Assembly (NCBI GenBank): GCA_002438075.1
Contig: DJSQ01000212.1
Location: 1 to 11,263 of the forward strand
Length of the DNA: 11,263 bases
DNA from: Clostridiales bacterium UBA6330
GTDB taxonomy: Bacteria; Bacillota; Clostridia; Oscillospirales; CAG-272
Direction of reading: 5' to 3'
The notes below the pieces were generated by a model, which did no database searches, had not been told where the DNA came from, and worked only from the letters and a program-made list of their open reading frames with translations. The position numbers and the translations under genes are program-made. Each line of letters starts with the position of its first letter. Positions within the stretch are counted from its first letter, which is position 1. Below, piece by piece: positions 1 to 4,487 of the stretch.

Positions 1-43
1 CGCTACCGGATAGAAATGGTAGGGAAGTTAGTTATTGACCAAA

Positions 44-145
44 GCGGAACGACACGCGGGTCGTTCCCTACGGATTACGACCCTGCAAAGTGCGTAACCC
101 GTCAAGAATGTAACATTGTAGGGAACGACCCGTGTGTCGTTCCGC
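44..145. repeat. 27-bp inverted repeat, MITE-like palindromic element
   Basis: The left arm is 44-70 (begins GCGGAACGACAC, ends GTTCCCTA) and the right arm is 119-145 (begins TAGGGAACGACC, ends GTTCCGC). They are reverse complements over 27 bp with one mismatch (C in one arm, T in the other, inside CCCGYGTGTCG). Each arm is itself nearly palindromic around CGACAC/GTCGTT, so each can fold alone or pair with the other across a 48-nt loop. Similarity continues weakly outside the arms (ACCAAA on the left, ATTGGTTG on the right). No reading frame lies inside. Similar GGAACGAC..GTCGTTCC sequences occur between genes in many gut Clostridia (general knowledge, not checked here). Confidence 0.75.
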
Positions 146-260
146 ATTGGTTGAAAGTTACATAGCAACGAATGAGTTACAACTCGCAATACGTTGTTTC
201 CACCGTGTCACACTCCCAACAAACGCCAGTGGCACTATGTTTGCACTCTGTATGTCTGGG

Positions 261-310
261 TGAAAAGGTTTGCGGGAGTCCAGAGGGGGCTTTCCTTAAA
301 AGCCCCCTTT
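261..310 (+). repeat. Hairpin repeat, copy A (leader of dpaA)
   Basis: A GTGAAAAGGTTTGCGG-like head (260-275) is followed by a perfect 10-bp stem: AGGGGGCTTT at 284-293 pairs with AAAGCCCCCT at 299-308 around a 5-nt loop. It is a diverged relative of copies B (3866-3930) and C (11179-11250), which share the head GAAAGTTCTTGCGG followed by a hairpin when read on the minus strand. It has only three T after the stem, so it is a poor intrinsic terminator. It ends about 70 nt before the dpaA start codon and could be part of its leader or a terminator-like end of an upstream transcript. Confidence 0.5.
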
Positions 311-377
311 GGCGCATCCTCGGTGCCTTCTGCATATCCTGTTAGCGTCGGGAAAACGACGGACGGGAGGGGATGGA

Positions 378-1262
378 ATGAGAATGCCAACGGTTGCCGT
401 AATCGGAGGAGACGAGCGGCAAAGGTATGCCGCAGAGCATTTGCGGCGGATGGGCTGTTGCGTGCGCACATGGGGCTTGTTTGAGACGGACGGCGAGGAC
501 CCGAGGGGGATATTGCCCGCAGAGGTTGTCCTGCTGCCGCTCCCCGTGACGGCGGACCAACTGCGTGTCGCGGCTCCGCTTGCACCGAAGCAAAGGGGAC
601 CGCGCTTTTCCGAGGTCGCGGAGCTGCTCCCGAACGGGACCCTTCTGCTCGGCGGAAAGCTGCCCGCCGCGTGGAAACGGGAAGCAGACGCGCGCGGACT
701 GGCGGTCATAGATTACGCGGAGGACCCGTTGTTTCAGCTGAAAAACGCAACGCCGACCGCAGAGGGGGCGCTCCTGCTCGCGCTGGAGAACCTGCCCTGC
801 ACCCTGTGGGGGACCCGTGTCGCGGTGACGGGCTACGGCAGAATCGCGTCCCTGCTTGCGGACCGCCTGCGGTCCATGGGCGCGCAGACACTTGTCCTTG
901 CCCGCCGTGAGGAGAGCCTGACCGAAGCACGCGCGCGCGGGCACGAGGCGGCGCGGCTGATAAACGGTCAGCCGATTGAACTGCCGAAGGACTGCCGCGC
1001 GGTGTTCAACACCGTTCCGTACCCGATTTTTGACCGCGCGTCTGTAGAACGCTTTCCGCCCGCGTGCGTGTATATTGAGCTGGCATCGCTCCCCGGGGGG
1101 ATTGACCTCGGCGCGGCGGGGACTTGCGGAATCCGCACGGTGCGCGGCGGAGGTCTGCCCGGCAGATGCTTCCCCGAGAGCGCGGGACGGATTGTAGCCG
1201 AGACCGTGTCGGCGCACTTCCCGACAAGTAACGGAAAGAACAGAGAGGATGAGCCGATATGA
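378..1262 (+). CDS. dpaA: Dipicolinate synthase subunit A (SpoVFA/DpaA)
   Basis: DpaA with DpaB converts dihydrodipicolinate, a lysine-pathway intermediate, to dipicolinic acid (DPA) in the mother cell; DPA is then loaded into the spore core as Ca-DPA. The 294-aa product has the family's N-terminal VAVIGGDERQ block (residues 6-15), a central NAD(P)-type Rossmann loop GYGRIA (152-157) inside VAVTGYGRIASLLADRL, and the C-terminal blocks YIELASLPGG and GLPGRCFPESAG. The length is close to that of the Bacillus protein (about 297 aa). I chose ATG 378 because GGGAGG at 365-370 precedes it by 7 nt; an upstream TTG at 309 in frame would add 23 residues made from the repeat. It overlaps dpaB by 4 bp (ATGA), so the two are translationally coupled. 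ATG 384 is a possible alternative start. Confidence 0.93.
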   Translation: MRMPTVAVIGGDERQRYAAEHLRRMGCCVRTWGLFETDGEDPRGILPAEVVLLPLPVTADQLRVAAPLAPKQRGPRFSEVAELLPNGTLLLGGKLPAAWKREADARGLAVIDYAEDPLFQLKNATPTAEGALLLALENLPCTLWGTRVAVTGYGRIASLLADRLRSMGAQTLVLARREESLTEARARGHEAARLINGQPIELPKDCRAVFNTVPYPIFDRASVERFPPACVYIELASLPGGIDLGAAGTCGIRTVRGGGLPGRCFPESAGRIVAETVSAHFPTSNGKNREDEPI

Positions 1263-1819
1263 TTGGATACGCATTCTGCGGTTCCTTCTGCACCCACGCC
1301 AAAGCGTTGCGGGAGCTGGAGGGACTGGTTCGGGCGGGGCAGGAGGTCCTGCCGATCATGAGCGAAACGGTCTGGTCGACCGATACCCGTTTCGGGCGTG
1401 CCGCAGACCTGCGCGAGCGGGTCGAAGCCCTGACGGGACACAGCATTCTGCATACCGTGGTGGACACCGAGCCGCTGGGACCGACAGTCCGCCTTGACGC
1501 ACTGGTCATCAGCCCCTGCACGGGAAACACGCTTGCGAAGCTTGCAAACGGGATTACGGACACTGCGGTCTGCATGGCGGCTAAGGCGCACCTGCGGAGC
1601 GACCGCCCGCTGATACTGGCGCTTGCATCAAACGATGCGCTGTCTGCGAACCTGCGGAACATCGGGATTCTGCTCTCGCGCAAGCACATCTATTTTGTGC
1701 CGATGGTGCAGGATGACCCCGAAAAGAAGCCGCACTCGCTGGTGGCGGATTTCACCTGCCTCTCGCGGACGCTGGACGCGGCATTGCAGGGACGGCAGGA
1801 GCGGCGCTTATTCCTGTAA
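1259..1819 (+). CDS. dpaB: Dipicolinate synthase subunit B (SpoVFB/DpaB)
   Basis: This is the flavoprotein-like partner of DpaA in dipicolinic acid synthesis, active in the mother cell late in sporulation. The 186-aa product begins with the family's GYAFCGSFCTHAK block (3-15). It has LVISPCTGNTLAKLANGITD (82-101), the phosphate-binding-loop region typical of the flavoprotein (HFCD) fold, and the LALASNDALSANLRNIG stretch (120-136). It is slightly shorter than the Bacillus subunit (about 200 aa). The ATG at 1259 overlaps the dpaA stop as ATGA; AGAGAGG at 1242-1248 inside dpaA is a plausible binding site with 10-nt spacing. No flanking asd/dapG/dapA genes, as found in Bacillus, are present. The gene ends convergently to spoVB across a repeat-filled gap. 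Confidence 0.93.
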   Translation: MIGYAFCGSFCTHAKALRELEGLVRAGQEVLPIMSETVWSTDTRFGRAADLRERVEALTGHSILHTVVDTEPLGPTVRLDALVISPCTGNTLAKLANGITDTAVCMAAKAHLRSDRPLILALASNDALSANLRNIGILLSRKHIYFVPMVQDDPEKKPHSLVADFTCLSRTLDAALQGRQERRLFL

Positions 1820-1853
1820 CGGGGGCTATTTCGTATATTTGGTAGGATGAGAT

Positions 1854-1905
1854 TTATCCCCCCTCATCAGTCGCTGACGCGACAGCTTCCCCCCGAGGGG
1901 AAGCC
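1854..1905 (+). repeat. Intergenic hairpin repeat family 1, copy 1
   Basis: The element begins TTATCCCCCCTCATCAG and carries two hairpins: GTCGC-TGAC-GCGAC, then CTTCCCC-CCGA-GGGGAAG. Its inverted partner lies at 2225-2277 with only a handful of differences. No T-run follows, so any terminator role for dpaB would be unconventional. Repeats of this type (CCTCATCAGTCGC...GGGGAAGCC) are widespread between genes in gut Clostridia, as general knowledge. Confidence 0.85.
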
Positions 1906-1956
1906 GCTGTGCAAACAGGGTAAATATGATTTTGAATCGTAGGTTGCCCTCACGAT

Positions 1957-2007
1957 CCGCCCTCATCCGTCACCTACGGTGACACCTTCCCCCTCAAAGG
2001 GGAAGGC
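1957..2007 (+). repeat. Intergenic hairpin repeat family 2, copy 1
   Basis: The element begins CCGCCCTCATCCGTC and carries a GTCACC-TAC-GGTGAC hairpin followed by a CCTTCCCC-CTCAAA-GGGGAAGG hairpin. It shares the CCCTCATC..GTC..GAC..CTTCCCC..GGGGAAG plan with family 1 but is clearly distinct in the stem. Its inverted partner is at 2111-2162. Confidence 0.85.
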
Positions 2008-2018
2008 TATGGTGCGCA

Positions 2019-2090
2019 ATATTCTCGCCTGAATTTGCTTTTTGGAGAATATACCTTTGCAGAATATAAAGTTTGAAGCACTCTTTATAT
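2019..2090. repeat. Central AT-rich segment with two short inverted repeats
   Basis: Between the two family 2 copies lies an AT-rich stretch with two 8-bp dyads. ATATTCTC (2019-2026) pairs with GAGAATAT (2045-2052), and ATATAAAG (2064-2071) pairs with CTTTATAT (2083-2090). There is no open reading frame or protein similarity. It is the centre of the larger nested palindrome and could be the body of a small non-autonomous element, or simply AT-rich spacer. Confidence 0.5.
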
Positions 2091-2110
2091 AGCTTGCAGA
2101 ACCAATGGAA

Positions 2111-2162
2111 GCCTTCCCCTTCAAGGGGGAAGGTGTCGCCGTAGGCGACGGATGAGGGCGGA
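2111..2162 (-). repeat. Intergenic hairpin repeat family 2, copy 2 (inverted)
   Basis: The reverse complement reads TCCGCCCTCATCCGTC, then GTCGCC-TAC-GGCGAC, then CCTTCCCC and GGGGAAGG. Against copy 1 the first stem differs by A to G on one side and T to C on the other, so the base pair is preserved (A-T to G-C). The second hairpin loop also differs slightly. Confidence 0.85.
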
Positions 2163-2224
2163 TTATACGTTTCCGCTTATCGCCCTGAGGTGTAATGTGT
2201 AATACGAAAGGAATCTTGCAAGAA

Positions 2225-2277
2225 GGCTTCCCCTTGGGGGGAAGCTGTCGCGTAAGCGACTGATGAGGGGGGATAAA
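2225..2277 (-). repeat. Intergenic hairpin repeat family 1, copy 2 (inverted)
   Basis: The reverse complement reads TTTATCCCCCCTCATCAG, then GTCGC-TTAC-GCGAC, then CTTCCCC-CCAA-GGGGAAG. It matches copy 1 (1854-1905) nearly base for base; the differences fall in the hairpin loops (TGAC versus TTAC, CCGA versus CCAA). It lies 19 bp beyond the end of spoVB, so in the spoVB transcript it would be a 3' hairpin and may slow or end transcription, although it has no U-run. Confidence 0.85.
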
Positions 2278-2296
2278 ATTCCGCCCGCTATCATAA

Positions 2297-3841
2297 CTAC
2301 GAATGCACCCCGATAGGCGTAAGGTCCCGAAGCCACGAAAGGTCCTCGCGGTCAACGGCGCGGGTAATCAGCAACAGAACCGCATAGAGCAGGACCGCAA
2401 CAACAATCTGCAACACGAGCGCGGGAACGGTCACGGGCGCGTTGCCGCCGAACAGCAGGTGCGCGCCCCACGTTGCGCCAACCACCGAAAGCAGGGGCTT
2501 CCACACCCATTTGACCACCCGCACCCGCGCGCCGCCAACCGTCAGCAGGCGGGTAATGCTCAGCACCGTGTTAAAGCATTCCGAAAACCAGATGGCAAAC
2601 AAATAGCCCGAAATGCCGCAGTGCGGGACCAGAAAGCGGACCAGAAGCACCGAGAGGAGCGCATCGGCAACATTGATGCGCATGGAGGTCAGCTGTTCGC
2701 CCATGCCCTTGAGCATGGAGTCCACCGCCGCGTCCACATACATGACGGGCACCAGCGGCGCGAGCAGGCGGAGGTAGTAGCCCGTTCCCGTGTTCGGGTA
2801 GAGAATTTCGCCCAGCGGCTCCGAAAAGGAGACGAGAATGCCCGCCACGCCGATGGAGAACAGGAGCGAGAGCGACAGCACGCGGGAAATCATGTAACGG
2901 ATATGGCGCGGGCTGTTTTCCACCATGCCGTCCGCCATGGCGGGGATGACCAGACCGCCGAAGGAATAAATCAGCGCCGAGGGGTAGAGGATGACGGGTA
3001 GTGCCATGCTGTGGATGATGCCGAACACCGAGAGCGCCGCCGCATGGCTCATGCCGCCCGCCTGTAGCCCCGCGGGGACCAGCGCGTGCGAGAGCGTGAC
3101 CAGCCCCGAACGCACATAGGTGGTCAGCGCCACGGGGATTGTGATTTTGAGCAGCTCCCGCTGTTCGTCGGGCGCAGGCTCGGCGGGGAGCCCCGACCAC
3201 GCCTTTTTGCGGTCGCGCAGGAAGAGAAACAGCCCGACAAAGAAGGAAAGCACCTCCGCCCCCGCGCCGCCGAGGACCAGAAGCACGCAGATTTCCTCCG
3301 CGCTTTTCGGTGAGGTGACCGACAGGAGCAGGATGGTCAGGGCGAATTTGAGCGCCTGCTCGAAAATCTGAACCGCCGCGTTCCGCCTTGCGTGACGGAT
3401 TGCAACGAAGTAGCCCGAGCAGACCGAGGAAAAGGCGATGAGTGGCAGGGTCAGCGCGAAGAGGCGGAGCGGACGGACGGTGCGCACGTCGGAGAGAAAG
3501 CGGGTACCGATCAGCCCCGCGCCGAAAAACAGAAGAAGCGCCGCCGCAGTGCCGCACAACAGCGCATAGAGGATTGCCCGCCGCAGGATTGCGCCCACGC
3601 GGGCGGAATTGCCGCGGCTGACGGTCTCGGTGACAACGCGCGTGGTGCCGAGCTGGATGCCCGAGGTTGCAAGCGTGAGTGCGAAGCCGTAGACCCCCGA
3701 AATCAGGGAAAACAGCCCCATTGCCTCGGGACCTGCGCGGCGCGAGACCGCAACGCCGAAGCTCACGCCCGCCGTGCGCATCAGGAATGCGGCGGCGGTC
3801 AGGAGCAGTGCGTCTCGGACGATCTGTTTTGCCTGCTTCAT
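2297..3841 (-). CDS. spoVB: SpoVB-like lipid/polysaccharide flippase (MOP superfamily)
   Basis: This is a polytopic membrane protein of the MATE/MurJ-like oligosaccharide-lipid flippase superfamily, closest in plan to stage V sporulation protein B, which is needed for spore cortex peptidoglycan synthesis in the mother cell. The 514-aa product starts MKQAKQIVRDALLLTAAAFL, the usual SpoVB-type beginning. It continues with RTAGVSFGVAVSRRAGPEAMG (residues 22-42) and hydrophobic segments along the whole length, consistent with about 14 helices. SpoVB of Bacillus is about 518 aa. The ATG at 3841 has GGAGG (3849-3853) 7 nt upstream. The frame stays open to an ATG at 3991, but those 50 extra residues are encoded by a hairpin repeat and lack family character, so I reject that start. 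A sigma-E-like promoter lies upstream (4000-4029). The related vegetative YtgP/MurJ function cannot be excluded; the nearby dpaAB operon favours sporulation. Confidence 0.85.
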   Translation of the reverse strand: MKQAKQIVRDALLLTAAAFLMRTAGVSFGVAVSRRAGPEAMGLFSLISGVYGFALTLATSGIQLGTTRVVTETVSRGNSARVGAILRRAILYALLCGTAAALLLFFGAGLIGTRFLSDVRTVRPLRLFALTLPLIAFSSVCSGYFVAIRHARRNAAVQIFEQALKFALTILLLSVTSPKSAEEICVLLVLGGAGAEVLSFFVGLFLFLRDRKKAWSGLPAEPAPDEQRELLKITIPVALTTYVRSGLVTLSHALVPAGLQAGGMSHAAALSVFGIIHSMALPVILYPSALIYSFGGLVIPAMADGMVENSPRHIRYMISRVLSLSLLFSIGVAGILVSFSEPLGEILYPNTGTGYYLRLLAPLVPVMYVDAAVDSMLKGMGEQLTSMRINVADALLSVLLVRFLVPHCGISGYLFAIWFSECFNTVLSITRLLTVGGARVRVVKWVWKPLLSVVGATWGAHLLFGGNAPVTVPALVLQIVVAVLLYAVLLLITRAVDREDLSWLRDLTPIGVHS

Positions 3842-3865
3842 ATCGGTACCTCCATATATAAGACC

Positions 3866-3930
3866 TCGGGCTTTGCCCGAACCCACAAGGTGCTTCTTGA
3901 AAGAAGCGCCTTGACCGCAAGAACTTTTAA
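3866..3930 (-). repeat. Hairpin repeat, copy B (in the spoVB leader)
   Basis: On the minus strand it reads AAAAGTTCTTGCGG, then a 12-bp stem (3901-3912 with 3887-3898, one G-U pair) closed by only 2 nt, then a second stem TCGGGC-AAA-GCCCGA (3866-3880). Copy C at the window end has the same order of parts. This copy sits between the proposed spoVB promoter and its ribosome binding site, ending about 13 nt from GGAGG, so it would be transcribed in the leader. It also explains the spurious N-terminal extension of the spoVB frame. Confidence 0.75.
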
Positions 3931-3999
3931 CAAGGGGAGCTTGTGCCGCTGCTTTTGGGTGTGCTCCGGACTTTACGGTCTGATTGGGCATCTCTCTTT

Positions 4000-4029
4000 A
4001 ATTTATGAAGCGGGAGGCGAAAATATCCC
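4000..4029 (-). promoter_or_regulatory. Sigma-E-like promoter for spoVB
   Basis: On the minus strand, GGGATATT (4022-4029) is followed after 14 nt by CATAAATT (4000-4007). The known sigma-E consensus is roughly KMATATT, 13-15 nt, CATACAHT, so the -10 matches at 7 of 8 positions and the -35 core ATATT is intact. Bacillus spoVB is sigma-E dependent, which fits. Transcription would start near 3993 and give a leader of about 150 nt containing repeat copy B. Found by eye; chance matches are possible. Confidence 0.55.
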
Positions 4030-4122
4030 AAAAAGGCATCGGCAGGTTGACTGTGAGAGAGGACGGAAGGCACCGAAAATATGGTAAAAAGTAACGGAAA
4101 ATAAGTTTTTCTTAAATAATAC

Positions 4123-4151
4123 TTGACAAACGCGGCGGAATGCTTTATCAT
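4123..4151 (+). promoter_or_regulatory. Sigma-A promoter of the rubredoxin gene
   Basis: TTGACA (4123-4128), 17-nt spacer, TATCAT (4146-4151): a perfect -35 and a 5/6 -10 at ideal spacing, preceded by an AT-rich tract (4100-4120) that could act as an UP element. The start would be near 4158, giving a leader of about 33 nt. Confidence 0.85.
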
Positions 4152-4190
4152 ATATACCGCGATTCTATGTAAATCAAAAGGAGAACAGAC

Positions 4191-4376
4191 ATGATCCACC
4201 ATGTATGCGAGCTGTGCGGCTATGAATATGACCCGACCGAGGGCGACCCCGAAAACGGAATTGAAGCGGGGACCGAGTTTGAGGACCTGCCCGACAGCTG
4301 GACCTGCCCGCTCTGCGGCGCAACAAAAGAGGATTTCACCGAGGAAGAGACCGACGAGGATGAGGACGAGGAGTAA
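4191..4376 (+). CDS. Rubredoxin
   Basis: A small mononuclear iron electron carrier of the cytoplasm, used in anaerobes mainly for detoxifying oxygen and peroxide (partners such as rubrerythrin or flavodiiron proteins). The 61-aa product has both iron-binding loops: CELCG with Cys6 and Cys9, and CPLCG with Cys39 and Cys42. It also has the family core YEYDPTEGDPENGIEAGTEF (11-30), FEDLPDSWTCP (30-40) and Trp37. Rubredoxins are usually 52-55 aa; here a very acidic tail, EEETDEDEDEE, adds several residues. The start is supported by AAGGAG (4178-4183) 7 nt before ATG. The gene is monocistronic, with its own strong promoter and terminator. No redox partner gene is in the window, so its specific role is unknown. 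Confidence 0.95.
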   Translation: MIHHVCELCGYEYDPTEGDPENGIEAGTEFEDLPDSWTCPLCGATKEDFTEEETDEDEDEE

Positions 4377-4388
4377 GGATTTCCCCCG

Positions 4389-4417
4389 AAAAAGGGCGGC
4401 TGTAACCGCCTTTTTTT
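4389..4417 (+). terminator. Intrinsic terminator after the rubredoxin gene
   Basis: GGCGG (4395-4399) pairs with CCGCC (4406-4410) around CTGTAA. The stem extends through an A-run (4389-4393) pairing with a run of seven T (4411-4417). It lies 12 nt past the rubredoxin stop: a textbook rho-independent terminator that separates this gene from polA. Confidence 0.9.
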
Positions 4418-4426
4418 CATTTCCGA

Positions 4427-4455
4427 TTGACAAGCGGCTGGAAAAACGGTATAAT
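4427..4455 (+). promoter_or_regulatory. Consensus sigma-A promoter of polA
   Basis: TTGACA (4427-4432), 17-nt spacer, TATAAT (4450-4455): an exact consensus match, starting 10 nt after the T-run of the preceding terminator. The leader would be about 26 nt, with AGAGG (4475-4479) 8 nt before ATG. Confidence 0.9.
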
Positions 4456-4487
4456 AGTAGGTAGGATAAGCAAAAGAGGTAAAGCAG

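Larger units (their letters stand above)
1..377. other. Non-coding region upstream of dpaA
   Basis: I find no convincing gene here on either strand; the short open frames lack ribosome binding sites and recognisable protein motifs. It contains a 27-bp imperfect inverted repeat (44-145) and a hairpin repeat (261-310), listed separately. Positions 146-260 are AT-richer than the genes and show nothing I recognise. No clear promoter for dpaA is visible. The sporulation operon would be expected to use a mother-cell sigma factor, but the only CATA-type -10 (333-340) has no matching -35. Confidence 0.6.

Noticed and set aside
333..340. CATATCCT as a sigma-K/sigma-E -10 for dpaAB
   Set aside because: The expected position about 14 nt upstream has no ATATT or AC-type -35, and the -10 itself matches only 6 of 8, so it is not better than chance.
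309..377. In-frame TTG start for dpaA at 309
   Set aside because: No ribosome binding site, and the extra residues derive partly from repeat copy A; ATG 378 has GGGAGG at good spacing and begins at the conserved Rossmann strand.
342..1274. Minus-strand open frame of 310 codons opposite dpaA
   Set aside because: A codon-aligned shadow of dpaA; no protein-like motifs.
1854..2277. CRISPR array
   Set aside because: There are only two copies of each repeat, in opposite orientation, with unequal spacing; these are hairpin repeats, not direct repeats with unique spacers.
3842..3991. N-terminal extension of the spoVB frame to an ATG at 3991
   Set aside because: The added 50 residues come from hairpin repeat copy B, the proposed sigma-E start near 3993 would leave almost no leader, and the ATG at 3841 has a proper GGAGG and matches the family's N-terminus.
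3927..4433. Minus-strand frame across the rubredoxin gene and the spoVB upstream region
   Set aside because: It runs through a promoter, a terminator and the rubredoxin gene antisense, with no domain signal.
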